A stretch of 64,000 nt of DNA. Origin: Desulfosudis oleivorans (GTDB taxonomy: Bacteria > Desulfobacterota > Desulfobacteria > Desulfobacterales > SURF-7). The translations under genes were made by a program, and so were the position numbers. The notes below the pieces were generated by a model. The model made no database searches. It saw nothing but the letters and a program-made list of their open reading frames with translations, and was not told where the DNA came from. Below are positions 1 to 8,714 of the stretch, one piece after another (position 1 is the stretch's first letter; every line of letters starts with the position of its first letter). Location of the stretch: assembly GCA_020723305.1 (NCBI GenBank), contig DYJC01000007.1:124001-188000 (forward strand), given 5' to 3'.

Positions 1-3
1 ACA

Positions 4-501
4 ATGAAGATGACAAATAGCCTTCTACTATTTTTTGTACTACTGATTCTTTTGATTGCCGAAGCGCATGCAACGGATCTCTCACAGTCGGCAAAAGATG
101 AATGGATGTCCATGACTGCTGAAGAAAAAGCCGCATTCCGGAATCGATACAAAAGCTGGAAATCCCTGCCGGAAGCAACACAACAGGAAATCAGACAAAA
201 TTTTGCGAAATTCAAAAATCTTCCGCCGGATGAAAGAATGAGAATCAAACAAAACTATTCTCATTTTCAATCGCTTGCTCCGGAACAAAAAAAGCAAATC
301 AGAAACAACTTCTCCCGATGGCAACGACTTCCCCTGGAAAGAAAAAACCAGCTTCGAGAAAAATTTATCCAATTCCAGAAGCTCAATCCAGAACAGAAAA
401 AAAGTTTGATAACCCGTTATCAAAAATGGAAAAAAATGTCTCCTGAGGAGAAAAAAAAACACAAAGGTAGGATTCGACAAATCAGACAAAACAGGAAGTA
501 A
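4..501 (+). CDS. DUF3106-type periplasmic repeat protein
   Basis: 165-aa secreted protein. Residues 1-23 form a typical signal peptide (basic start, Leu/Phe-rich core, cleavage after AHA). The rest is about five degenerate 20-24-residue repeats in the style of LPPDERMRIKQNYSHFQ, with alternating Pro-Glu-(E/Q)-(R/K) and hydrophobic/aromatic positions. This is the hallmark of DUF3106 proteins, whose biochemical role is unknown. The repeats are Lys/Arg/Gln-rich and predicted helical. The gene ends 9 bp from the convergent stop of the HAD/AIRS gene. The start lies only 3 bases into the window, so upstream signals and a longer start cannot be judged. A second ATG follows two codons later. Confidence 0.75.
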   Translation: MKMTNSLLLFFVLLILLIAEAHATDLSQSAKDEWMSMTAEEKAAFRNRYKSWKSLPEATQQEIRQNFAKFKNLPPDERMRIKQNYSHFQSLAPEQKKQIRNNFSRWQRLPLERKNQLREKFIQFQKLNPEQKKSLITRYQKWKKMSPEEKKKHKGRIRQIRQNRK

Positions 502-510
502 GGGATTTTA

Positions 511-2124
511 TCATAAGACCCTTGTGATTTCATCGGCTTGAAAACAAGGCCATGTTGTTTTTTCCCCTTTCTTAAAGGCTTCAACGCCTGCCCCGGGTTG
601 CCCCACTTCCCCGATACAGGTGATATCAATGCCTGCACTTTTTACTTTCTCAATCAACTCCGGACAAACCTCCTTGCGGCAACAGATCAGAAGCATTCCC
701 GAGCCGATAAGTCCAAGCGGATCCAAATGCAGTTTTTTACAAAAGATCTCTGTCATTGGATAAAATGGAATCTTTTCCATATGGATTCTGAGTTTTTGAT
801 CACCGGCTATGGAGAGTTCCGTTATTGCCGTTGCCAACCCGCCTTCGGTAACATCATGCATGGCCGATATTCCCCCATGTTCTGCGGCAATCCCCGCCTC
901 TTTAATAATACTGATCTCTTCTTTCAGTTTTATTCCCGACTCAATCTGCTCCTGACTTAAACCCATTTTTCGTAATCGGTCAGAAAGCTCTCCGGCAATG
1001 ATCGCCGTGCCTTCAACAGCAACTCTTTTGGTTATCAGAATCTGATCGCCCTCCTGCATCCGGCGTTTATCAATCAACTTATCTATTTCAACTGTTCCCG
1101 CCAGCATTCCAATGGCAATCGGACGATTCACGGCACTGGTTATCTCCGTGTGCCCTCCGCATAACGAAATCCCCCATTTCCGGCAGACCATTTTTAATTC
1201 ATTCATTATAAAAAGAGCGGATGAGGGTGTCGTTCCCACAGGGAACAATAGCGTGTTTAACATCCATCGCGGTTTTGCACCAGCAGTTGCAATATCATTT
1301 GCATTGATCAGTACGGTATAGTATCCGATATCATTTGTGACAAAAGTGATCGGGTCCGATTTCATGACCAGAACCGCTTCACCCCTTGCCTTTACCGCCA
1401 CCGTATCCTCACCGATTCCCGGCGGAATGATAATATCCGGGTCATGCAAATCCAGACCCTCCAAAAAGGTTGCCAAAAACTCACCTGGCATTTTTCCAGG
1501 CAGCATGGGTAATCCCAGACGAACAATTTCAATAATATCCAGCAATCGTGAAATGACAAAATCGCTTTCTGCACAAAACGATATATTTACATCCGGATGC
1601 CGCAGGAGAGCCGTTACAGCTCCAGCCTGTTTCCCGGCCTCTATATCATAAATATAATCACCAACAACCAGTATCTCTGTTGGTTGAACAGCAAATTTTT
1701 CAGCTGCAAACCTTACCCCATCACCACTTGGTTTTGGTTTCAAATCATCATCCCGTGTAATGACCAGATGGAAATCATCGATTCTCAGGGTATGAAAATT
1801 TTCAAGTGCTCTTTGAATGGGCCGAAGTCCATTGCGACTGATCAATCCGACTGGAAGATTGCAAGATTGCAGAAAACGAAAAACAGTGTCCACATCCAGA
1901 TTGGGCACCGATCTTTCAGCACCTTCCATTTCAAATCGAGTCAGGATTTCCACAATATGATTCCTCTGATCACGATTTTGCAGTGTATCAATAAATTCCA
2001 GAATGGATTTGTTCTCAGGACAACGGATCGCTCTCCGAATCTCCGAAAAATCAAGCGCTCCCGGATTGGTCAATGTCCCATCAAAATCAAAAAGAACACC
2101 TTTAATTGTGAATCCCCTGTTCAT
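511..2124 (-). CDS. Fusion of HAD-family phosphatase and AIR-synthase/HypE-like domain
   Basis: 537 aa from ATG 2124, which has an AGGTG ribosome site about 7 nt upstream; an in-frame TTG at 2157 would add 11 residues. The N-terminal ~200 residues are a HAD hydrolase: LFDFDGTLTN (nucleophile Asp motif), GLISRNG (motif II), KPKPSGDG (motif III Lys) and VVGDYIYDIEAG (motif IV Asp pair). The C-terminal ~330 residues are an AIR-synthase-related fold as in HypE, ThiL and SelD: PPGIGEDTVAV, NANDIATAGAKP, CGGHTEIT and HDVTEGGLATAI, the conserved ATP/Mg motifs. HAD enzymes remove phosphate and AIRS-type enzymes transfer it, so the fusion suggests consecutive phosphorylation chemistry on a small molecule. 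The substrate cannot be told. It is not hypE itself, and the nearby hypAB are separate on the other strand. Confidence 0.82.
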   Translation of the reverse strand: MNRGFTIKGVLFDFDGTLTNPGALDFSEIRRAIRCPENKSILEFIDTLQNRDQRNHIVEILTRFEMEGAERSVPNLDVDTVFRFLQSCNLPVGLISRNGLRPIQRALENFHTLRIDDFHLVITRDDDLKPKPSGDGVRFAAEKFAVQPTEILVVGDYIYDIEAGKQAGAVTALLRHPDVNISFCAESDFVISRLLDIIEIVRLGLPMLPGKMPGEFLATFLEGLDLHDPDIIIPPGIGEDTVAVKARGEAVLVMKSDPITFVTNDIGYYTVLINANDIATAGAKPRWMLNTLLFPVGTTPSSALFIMNELKMVCRKWGISLCGGHTEITSAVNRPIAIGMLAGTVEIDKLIDKRRMQEGDQILITKRVAVEGTAIIAGELSDRLRKMGLSQEQIESGIKLKEEISIIKEAGIAAEHGGISAMHDVTEGGLATAITELSIAGDQKLRIHMEKIPFYPMTEIFCKKLHLDPLGLIGSGMLLICCRKEVCPELIEKVKSAGIDITCIGEVGQPGAGVEAFKKGEKTTWPCFQADEITRVL

Positions 2125-2362
2125 TGCGATACACCTGATCACTCTATTCAAATCCAAAACCAGCGAATCATAAATACATTTCAGTATGTTTTATGTAAAT
2201 CACCATATAAGCTCGGTATGGGTTTGGCAAATAAAAAGAGATGAAACAAATTATAGGATTCCCCCCGTCAGACTATACTTGAATTAAAGGGTTGAATTAC
2301 TACCCATTTATTGATAGAAGTGATTTAAATCCACATTTAAGCATAAAATATCAATAAAACAA

Positions 2363-2376
2363 ATGATTGCAATCAT
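2363..2376. promoter_or_regulatory. 14-bp perfect palindrome upstream of HEAT gene
   Basis: ATGATTGCAATCAT reads the same on both strands and lies 24 bp before the HEAT-repeat gene start, in an AT-rich 240-bp divergent spacer. Its position fits an operator or a repressor-bound core promoter. No regulator is identified. Confidence 0.35.
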
Positions 2377-2400
2377 ACAAGCAATCCATTAAACTCCTGA

Positions 2401-4686
2401 ATGACGGAAAAACAAAAAAAAATTCAAGATCCGCTCCGAAAAACCAACAAGCCGACAGCTGATTCATTCCCTGATATTGCTTGTATCGCGGACGCTATCA
2501 GTGAACTGAACATTACACGAAAAAATGTTCTGATCTATCCGGATGAACATGCCCAGATTCAGAGCAGCATTACACGCTCTTTCGATGCATTGTATCGATT
2601 TTTTACCACCAGCTCCAAATTACTCGTTACTATCACGGATAAGGCCTTGATTATCGGGAATGAAGTCCTTGATCCCCACAACAAACGATTCAAAGAGTTC
2701 GCAGACTCTTTACGGCAGCATGAAATTGTTTCGATAGCATTTTTAAAAGGACTGGAAAAAGATGAAATCCTCCGGTTTTTCCGTTTGATTGCTGCCAGGC
2801 CGGAAACGATTAGAAAGCAGGGAGGTATTGAAAAGGCTGTCAGGGGAAACACCCTTTTTCATATTGAGATTAAAACCATCGATTTCAGCAAACTTCATCT
2901 TACGGAAGAAACAAAAATTATTGTTGATCAGACCAATAAAAAAACGGAAATCGATTCAAACAGCACCTGGCACAAGCTGGTCATGAGTTTGGTTTCAGGT
3001 ATAATTACAGACTCTGAACTGGGAGTTGACCTTTTTGATATGCGTCAAGTTCCCCCTGTAGAGCTTGCAAAATTTCTGAACGATCAGAAACTGGATTCCA
3101 TACATTCCGCAAGGGTGTTCGAGCAGTTGTTTCAAATAAGTCTTAATAAAATTGAACAAGTAGAGACAGACAGCCCGCAAACTTCCCAACATTTCGATAA
3201 TATAAACATACTTCTTCAGGAGCTTAATCCAAAACTGCGTAGCCAATTTCTATCCATTACATTTCAGCATTGTAACCTCGAACCGGATCAGCTAAAATCC
3301 CAAAAACGAATAGGTGGTCTCCAGGAACATTTTATCATTGAAATGATGCGGCAAGCCAATGATCAAGAGCAAGAAATATCACCGTCCCTAATTGATTTTG
3401 TCCAAAAAATTGCAAATATCAAAGATTTATCCTCCTCTTCCTGGAACCAAAAACAGGATTCTTTAAAAAACCGCCCTGAAATACAACCGGAAGAGGTGGA
3501 AACCTTATTCAAACGGGAGTCCTACGAAAAATATGTTACCGAAGAATATGGGGATATGCTTTCTGATCTTGCAGCAACCGGCCAGGCAGAAGTCACTCTT
3601 GACCCAAAACAGTTTTCCATTGAACAACACCTGGAAACGCTTGAGGAGAAAAATTTAGATTTCCAGATTGGCAGAGTGCTCATTGCCTTCATGAATGAAA
3701 ATATTGAACCGGATGAATATCTGGATTATTCCAAAAGATTAATATCTATTTTTAATGAGATCAGTATTTCGAGTAATGAAGATTTCCTTTTTTTAAAGGA
3801 AATCTTCTTAAACTTCAAACTGCATGCCATTCATAAATCCAACCCTGAACTTCAATCCATTGCTAAAAACTCTATAAACGAGATCGAAAAGCCGCTTTTC
3901 TTCTCCAGGGCAGTGGACGCCTTTGACAAGCTGGGAGAACAGGAAAATGGCGAGGCAATTGATTTTCTGGTTTTACTCGGCCCCAAAATTGTTCCAGAAC
4001 TTGTTAATATGTTTGCAAAATATGAATCCCCAAAAAACGGGATTCACCTCATCAACCTTCTTTCCAACTTTAGCGAAGCTGCCTGCAATGAGATAAAAAA
4101 AAGAATTCATGATCCCAGACCTTCTTATGTAAAAAATCTTGTTATCCTGACTCGAGAAATCGGCAATATCGAAATTGCGCCATACCTTGATCATTTGCTG
4201 GATCATAATGATGAAGAGATCAAACTGGAAACCCTTTCAGCTCTTTTACAATTTAATAACCCAAAAGCGGGAAAATTTCTTTGTCAGCTGCTAAGCTCAA
4301 ATCAACCCGGAATCGTATCCCAGGCAATTCAGCTGTCCAGTCGTTATAAGGTTCAGGAAGCAGCAGAACATATCGTTAAAATGATTCGGAATCCAGCCTT
4401 ATTCAGATCTGCAATACAAAAAAATGAGAATCTGATCATCGCACTGGGAAACATTGGCAATCCGGTTGTTATTCCGTTTCTGGAGAATCTTGCTAAAACC
4501 TCCTTTACTTTTTTTCCAAAATCATTGTCTAAAATGAAACAGACCATTTTTGAAACCCTTGGCCAGTATCCAGATGAAGTCATTTCTCCCTTGCTCAAAA
4601 TCGGAATTCAAATAAAAGACAAAAAAATAAATGAAATCTGCAAACAATATTTTAAAAATATTCAAAACAAGAATCAATTTGAGTAA
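2401..4686 (+). CDS. HEAT-repeat protein with N-terminal domain shared with the adjacent HD-GYP protein
   Basis: 761 aa, cytoplasmic, with no signal peptide or membrane segment. Residues ~35-175 align by eye with residues ~8-135 of the downstream HD-GYP protein: a YPDEHAQIQ/FEHPQVKRY-like motif, then LVTITDKALIIGNEV against LIVVGNNLVFRNQTI, then a helix ending in IAFLKGL or ISFLSNL. The middle is helical and charged. Residues ~500-760 are HEAT-like helical pairs (for example IGNIEIAPYLDHLLDHNDEEIKLETLSALLQ-type and LGNIGNPVVIPFLENLAK-type units), a protein-protein interaction scaffold. It is separated from the HD-GYP gene by 38 bp and very probably co-transcribed. A scaffold or regulator for c-di-GMP turnover is inference. 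The ATG has only a weak ribosome site. Confidence 0.75.
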   Translation: MTEKQKKIQDPLRKTNKPTADSFPDIACIADAISELNITRKNVLIYPDEHAQIQSSITRSFDALYRFFTTSSKLLVTITDKALIIGNEVLDPHNKRFKEFADSLRQHEIVSIAFLKGLEKDEILRFFRLIAARPETIRKQGGIEKAVRGNTLFHIEIKTIDFSKLHLTEETKIIVDQTNKKTEIDSNSTWHKLVMSLVSGIITDSELGVDLFDMRQVPPVELAKFLNDQKLDSIHSARVFEQLFQISLNKIEQVETDSPQTSQHFDNINILLQELNPKLRSQFLSITFQHCNLEPDQLKSQKRIGGLQEHFIIEMMRQANDQEQEISPSLIDFVQKIANIKDLSSSSWNQKQDSLKNRPEIQPEEVETLFKRESYEKYVTEEYGDMLSDLAATGQAEVTLDPKQFSIEQHLETLEEKNLDFQIGRVLIAFMNENIEPDEYLDYSKRLISIFNEISISSNEDFLFLKEIFLNFKLHAIHKSNPELQSIAKNSINEIEKPLFFSRAVDAFDKLGEQENGEAIDFLVLLGPKIVPELVNMFAKYESPKNGIHLINLLSNFSEAACNEIKKRIHDPRPSYVKNLVILTREIGNIEIAPYLDHLLDHNDEEIKLETLSALLQFNNPKAGKFLCQLLSSNQPGIVSQAIQLSSRYKVQEAAEHIVKMIRNPALFRSAIQKNENLIIALGNIGNPVVIPFLENLAKTSFTFFPKSLSKMKQTIFETLGQYPDEVISPLLKIGIQIKDKKINEICKQYFKNIQNKNQFE

Positions 4687-4724
4687 CTTGAGAATCCATA
4701 ACCCAAAAAAATAAATTACCCGAT

Positions 4725-5870
4725 ATGGCTGAATTAGAACATAAAAATGAGCTGGCCCAGATTATTAAAACCTTTAATGCCGCAATCATCAGTTCACGAT
4801 TGTATTCCTTTGAACATCCTCAGGTCAAACGGTATATTGAGGAAACATTTATCGAACTGGATCGTCTTCTTATGATTCGACAGGAGATCACCCTGATTGT
4901 CGTTGGCAATAATCTTGTTTTCCGCAATCAAACCATTCAAGGAAACGGGCCGAACATCAGACAATTTATCAATATTTTACAGGAAAAAAAAATTGACCGC
5001 ATTTCTTTTCTTTCAAACCTTCCAAAGTCCGGCTTATATGCGCTGATACAAGACCTCTCCTCCTCCAAAACAAGTGAATTGAAAAGCACTGAACATATCA
5101 AACTGGGAAAGGTTGAGGTCAAAGTCGAAGACGATCCCTTTTCCCAGGATCAATTGTCGTCCGAAGAGTATTCGGAAAAAATGGATCAACTGCTTTCACT
5201 TCGCGACACAACTCTCCAGGAAATTAAAGAAATATACAACGGTATTAAACAGTTTAAAAAAAGAATTGATATCCGTGGTATTGAAAATATGGTGTCGACA
5301 TTTATGAAAGGATTTGTTCATGGTATCAACCCCATCAGCATGTTGGCCACACTCAAATCAGCGGATGAGTATACCTTCACCCATGTGATCAATGTCTGTA
5401 TTCTCACCATGAGTCAGGCGGAATCTCTTGGCTTTTCAGGTGAAAAATTATTTCAAATCGGGGTTGCTTCGGTTATGCATGATGCCGGAAAACTATTCAT
5501 ACCTGAAGAGATACTGAACAAGCCAGGCACGCTGACACTTGAAGAAAGAGCGATCATTGAAACCCATACAACCAAAGGAGCCCGATACATACTTGGACTT
5601 AAAGATATTCCCCAGGTTGCTGTTTTAGGCGCTTTGGAACATCATATAAGATATGATGGGACCGGTTATCCGGCCATGCAGAAAAAATGGAGTCCGAATA
5701 TCGTCAGCCAGATGATTGCCATTGCGGATGTTTTTGATGCGATGAGAAGTCGAAGATCCTATAAAGAACCGAAATCAAAAGAATCGATTATTAAAATTCT
5801 ACAGGAAGACAAAGGCACTGCATTTAATCCATTTCTGGTGGATAATTTTATCAAATTGATCAAAGGGTAA
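4725..5870 (+). CDS. HD-GYP domain c-di-GMP phosphodiesterase-like protein
   Basis: 381 aa. The C-terminal half is an HD-GYP domain. His252-Asp253 (MHDAGK) forms the metal-binding HD pair, followed by the conserved IPEEILNKPGTLT segment, ETHTTKGARYI, EHH(IRYDGTGYP) with Gly314-Tyr315-Pro316, and the closing IADVFDAMRSRRSYK. Families with this set of residues hydrolyse cyclic di-GMP at a bi- or trinuclear metal centre. The N-terminal ~135 residues are not a known receiver domain and match the N terminus of the upstream HEAT protein. The two genes form a likely operon. No membrane segment is present. Confidence 0.9.
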   Translation: MAELEHKNELAQIIKTFNAAIISSRLYSFEHPQVKRYIEETFIELDRLLMIRQEITLIVVGNNLVFRNQTIQGNGPNIRQFINILQEKKIDRISFLSNLPKSGLYALIQDLSSSKTSELKSTEHIKLGKVEVKVEDDPFSQDQLSSEEYSEKMDQLLSLRDTTLQEIKEIYNGIKQFKKRIDIRGIENMVSTFMKGFVHGINPISMLATLKSADEYTFTHVINVCILTMSQAESLGFSGEKLFQIGVASVMHDAGKLFIPEEILNKPGTLTLEERAIIETHTTKGARYILGLKDIPQVAVLGALEHHIRYDGTGYPAMQKKWSPNIVSQMIAIADVFDAMRSRRSYKEPKSKESIIKILQEDKGTAFNPFLVDNFIKLIKG

Positions 5871-5877
5871 AAATATC

Positions 5878-6054
5878 TCACTTGAATACCGCAACAATCT
5901 CATAAGACTGCTTTTGATAAAAATCATCCGCAATATAAAAAACACCCCCTTCTGAAATAAAAAAATCATTCCGATCTTTATCAAAAACAACAGATAGGGG
6001 GTTTTTTTCACTGGAAAGCTGTCTGGCAATTTTTATCGCTTCTTCTCTTGTCAT
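5878..6054 (-). CDS. Small hypothetical protein (58 aa)
   Basis: ATG at 6054 reads MTREEAIKIARQLSSEK and ends YEIVAVFK at 5878. The composition is protein-like: an amphipathic N-terminal helix, then alternating beta-type segments (PLSVVFDKDRNDFFI, EGGVFYIADDFY). The stop lies 8 bp from the convergent HD-GYP stop. No strong ribosome site is visible. The N-terminal REEAIKIA helix is common in short PepSY-like or regulatory proteins, but no family can be assigned. Coding status is inferred from composition and the exact fit in the gap. Confidence 0.5.
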   Translation of the reverse strand: MTREEAIKIARQLSSEKNPLSVVFDKDRNDFFISEGGVFYIADDFYQKQSYEIVAVFK

Positions 6055-6280
6055 TTTATTCAGTAAATTATTATGATAAATACCTAAAACATTTAATAAT
6101 TACATTCGATGTGGTTTTGAACTAGCAACAATGGTGCCAGAGTGGATAAAAAAATATAAGGAAAAGAAAAACCTCTTCAGAGCCCGTTGTTCAACGTTTT
6201 TAAACCCTGAAACAGTTCTGATTAGCTATGCAGGACATCTCATATTATGAAAAAAAATACCGTAATAGTGGAATTCTTCG

Positions 6281-6847
6281 TTATGTTCTCTTTTTAATCT
6301 TTCTCAATTTGACCTGTATCCAGTCCTTGATCCGATCCATTTTATTGGGCGCATCAAACCGGATCACGCATTCTGCCTTTTTGTCTGATTTAACGCTTTC
6401 TGCTTTTATCACATATGGCCCCGGTGGTATTGTATCCCGAACAATGGTCGGTTTATTATCCGCTGGATCCAGATCCAGTTTCAATAATTCCAACATCTTT
6501 ATTTCTTTGCTGATAATAATCTTAAACCCGCCCGTATCACTGACAAGCCAGGTGTTAATCGGAATCGTAATTTTTTCTTTCTCAGCTCCGCCAACAATAT
6601 TGACAACTACCGAGTCACCTGGATCAAACCCAAGCCCCCCAATCTCAATAGGTGTTTTTAGCATTGTCGCTATCCCCAGACTGACAACATATGGCTCCAC
6701 TGCAATCTGAGGGCCTGGATAGTTGGTAAAAAGGCCTTCGATCTCCTTTTTCTTCGGAGTGCAGCCGCAAATCATTAGCATGAAAATGACAAGCATCCAC
6801 AACGTGAAGCCACATCTCTTCCCTTCGATATGTTGAAATAAAACCAT
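6281..6847 (-). CDS. Predicted lipoprotein, function unknown
   Basis: 188 aa. A hydrophobic N-terminal segment ends in the lipobox MICGC (Cys about residue 28), so the mature protein should be lipid-anchored. The remaining ~160 residues look beta-rich: PIEIGGLGFDPGDSVVV and IPINTWLVSDTGGFKIII resemble an Ig-like or adhesion-type beta fold, and the segment TIPPGPYVIKAES is typical of secreted beta-sandwich modules. An AAGGAG site stands 7 nt before the ATG. It lies 28 bp downstream of the UspA stop on the same strand and may be in its transcript. Confidence 0.7.
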   Translation of the reverse strand: MVLFQHIEGKRCGFTLWMLVIFMLMICGCTPKKKEIEGLFTNYPGPQIAVEPYVVSLGIATMLKTPIEIGGLGFDPGDSVVVNIVGGAEKEKITIPINTWLVSDTGGFKIIISKEIKMLELLKLDLDPADNKPTIVRDTIPPGPYVIKAESVKSDKKAECVIRFDAPNKMDRIKDWIQVKLRKIKKRT

Positions 6848-6875
6848 TTTTTTCTCCTTATTACTTGTATCCGAA

Positions 6876-7349
6876 CTAATTCACAATCAGCACAGAGATA
6901 TCCTTTACAGAATGAAGCACTTTTTGCGAAACACTTCCCAGAAAAAATTCCTGTATTCCGGAAAGGCCCCTCCTGCCCATAACAATAATGTTGTAACCCG
7001 TAGCGAACTCAATGATATCCCTGGCAATTCCTTTTTTCTGGAGCTGTGATTCGATAGTAATATTTTCCGCCCGAAAACCAGCCTGTAGCAGAATCAACCG
7101 GGCTTTCTGTTGCGCCCTTTCCACAATCGTTTTTTGATGTTCCTCTATCTCAGAAAAACTTTCCTGCTGAGCCATAAAGTATGGAGTCAGCTCAGGATGG
7201 TTCATTTTAAAGGCAGAAACCGTATCCTGCAGAACGCTGAAAAGCGTAATCTGATGCCCTGGATTGAATATTTCTGCAACCTGCTCCACCGCACGCATGG
7301 CATTTTCCGAGTCATCAAATGCAATTAATATTTTTTTAATTTTCCCCAT
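6876..7349 (-). CDS. Universal stress protein, UspA family
   Basis: 157 aa from ATG 7349, chosen because AAGGAGG lies just upstream and the family starts at MGKIKKILIAFDDS; a longer reading from 7478 is not needed. It has one Usp domain: IAFDDSENAMRAVE at the N terminus and the ATP-binding signature GRRGLSGIQEFFLGSVSQ (G-x2-G-x9-G-S) near the C terminus. ATP-binding Usp proteins act in stress or dormancy signalling in the cytoplasm. It is transcribed divergently from hypAB. A second Usp gene lies at 26.4 kb. Confidence 0.92.
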   Translation of the reverse strand: MGKIKKILIAFDDSENAMRAVEQVAEIFNPGHQITLFSVLQDTVSAFKMNHPELTPYFMAQQESFSEIEEHQKTIVERAQQKARLILLQAGFRAENITIESQLQKKGIARDIIEFATGYNIIVMGRRGLSGIQEFFLGSVSQKVLHSVKDISVLIVN

Positions 7350-7546
7350 ATATCCTCCTTTTATTATAACCAGTTTCAGCATGAACTGTATTTTTTCAAA
7401 ACAATAGCGGTTCAACCAGCAGGTTCTGAAGTGATTATCATCAATTCCATAAAAAGTATCAAGAAATTTATTGCACACAACTCATGGAAAAAACCTGATT
7501 TCTTTAAAAAATAAACCTCATGGGAAAATTCTGTAAAAAAAGAAAG

Positions 7547-7575
7547 TTGAAATCCATTTCTTTCAGCTTTATATA
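7547..7575 (+). promoter_or_regulatory. Sigma70-type promoter for hypAB
   Basis: TTGAAA at 7547-7552 and TATATA at 7570-7575, separated by 17 bp, about 25 nt before the hypA ribosome site. Both boxes are close to consensus. Confidence 0.5.
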
Positions 7576-7608
7576 GAGACAAGAAAAATAATCAATAAAG
7601 GAATGCAA

Positions 7609-7959
7609 ATGCATGAACTTCAAGTAACCGAAAGCATTTTAAACATCGCGCTGAAATACTCTCCGGCAAACAAAGTAAAAAAAATTATTGCAATCCATCT
7701 GACCATAGGAGAACTCTCTGAGCTGGAAAATGAATGGATCCAGCGCTACTTCGATTACCTGAGCAAAGGAACGATAGCCCAGGAAGCCAAACTTGTAATT
7801 GAGAGGTCGCCAATTCGGATGAAATGTGATTCCTGTAATCATGAATTCCAAATTAAAAGAGATGATATCAGAAACATCGAATGCCCCCAATGCAACCAAA
7901 AAAAGTGCACCCTTACTGCAGGGAGAGAATACCATATCAAGCACATGGAGGTAATGTAA
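7609..7959 (+). CDS. hypA: Hydrogenase maturation nickel metallochaperone HypA
   Basis: 116 aa. HypA binds nickel through an N-terminal Met-His and hands it to the [NiFe]-hydrogenase large subunit together with HypB. The ATG at 7609 gives the canonical MHELQVTESIL start (Met1-His2-Glu3), with AAAGGA about 6 nt upstream; the ATG two codons earlier would bury the nickel site. The zinc site is intact: CDSC about residue 73 and CPQC about residue 92. The stop overlaps the hypB start (TAATG). No hypC, D, E or F or hydrogenase structural genes are in the window. Confidence 0.95.
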   Translation: MHELQVTESILNIALKYSPANKVKKIIAIHLTIGELSELENEWIQRYFDYLSKGTIAQEAKLVIERSPIRMKCDSCNHEFQIKRDDIRNIECPQCNQKKCTLTAGREYHIKHMEVM

Positions 7960-8633
7960 TGGAAGAAATCAGACTTATCGAAATAAAGGAAGAGATCCAT
8001 ACAGACAATACGATCAAAGCAACCCTACTGAGAAAAAATCTTTCGAAATCAAAAACCTTTCTACTGAACCTCATGTCCTCTCCTGGTGCCGGAAAGACAA
8101 CCACAATTTTAAAAACAATCGAAGCCATGGGAGGGAAAATTCGCACCGGTGTTATTGAGGCTGATATTGATTCCATGGTGGATGCAGAAAAAATTGCTGC
8201 AAAAGGGATTGCTGCTGTTCAACTCAGAACCGGCGGATTCTGTCACCTTGACGCATCCATGGTTGAAAAGGGGCTGGAGGGCCTGAATCTTGATAACCTG
8301 GATCTGGTAATAATCGAAAATGTGGGAAATCTTGTCTGTCCAGCTGAATTCGATACCGGAGCCATTAAAAACGTTATGATATTAAGTGTACCGGAAGGCG
8401 ATGACAAGCCCCTTAAATATCCCCTGATGTTCACGGTATGTGATGTTCTGTTGATCAATAAGATCGACTATCTGCCTCTTTCCGATTTTGATGTTGCTGC
8501 GGCAGAAGCCAGAGCAAAGAATCTGAACCCGAACATTGAAATTTTTCAAATCTCATCCAAAACAGGAGAGGGTATTAAGGCTTGGGCGGAATGGCTGCTA
8601 AAAGAAGTAACCGGTTTTTTAAATCAACCGTAA
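7959..8633 (+). CDS. hypB: Hydrogenase nickel incorporation GTPase HypB
   Basis: 224 aa from ATG 7959, one base overlapping hypA, with GGAGGT before it. P-loop GTPase: SSPGAGKTTT (G1), EADID (G2/G3 region), the metal-site segment GGFCHLDASM, NVGNLVCPAEFD with the second metal Cys, and the NKIDYLPL guanine-recognition motif (NKxD). HypB uses GTP hydrolysis to drive nickel insertion. The N terminus lacks the His-rich nickel-storage stretch seen in some HypBs. It is followed by an 81-bp gap to the convergent tamA stop. Confidence 0.96.
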   Translation: MEEIRLIEIKEEIHTDNTIKATLLRKNLSKSKTFLLNLMSSPGAGKTTTILKTIEAMGGKIRTGVIEADIDSMVDAEKIAAKGIAAVQLRTGGFCHLDASMVEKGLEGLNLDNLDLVIIENVGNLVCPAEFDTGAIKNVMILSVPEGDDKPLKYPLMFTVCDVLLINKIDYLPLSDFDVAAAEARAKNLNPNIEIFQISSKTGEGIKAWAEWLLKEVTGFLNQP

Positions 8634-8714
8634 AACATTTTTTCATATTTGATGACGAAAAGCGGAATCCAAAAATCGTTTACAAATTTTTAGTCACTCC
8701 GGGATTCAGTCTGA

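Noticed and set aside
501-530. AAGGG...CCCTT inverted repeat after the first gene as a terminator
   Set aside because: The stem is only 5 bp with a long loop and no T-run on either side.
6131-6250. 39-codon plus-strand frame beginning MVPEWIKKYKEKKNLF
   Set aside because: Protein-like, and open upstream, but without a ribosome site or recognisable family; at most a remnant, so not listed as a gene.
7609-8633. Complete hydrogenase maturation operon
   Set aside because: Only hypA and hypB are present; the AIRS-domain gene at 0.5-2.1 kb is on the other strand and fused to a HAD domain, so it is not treated as hypE.
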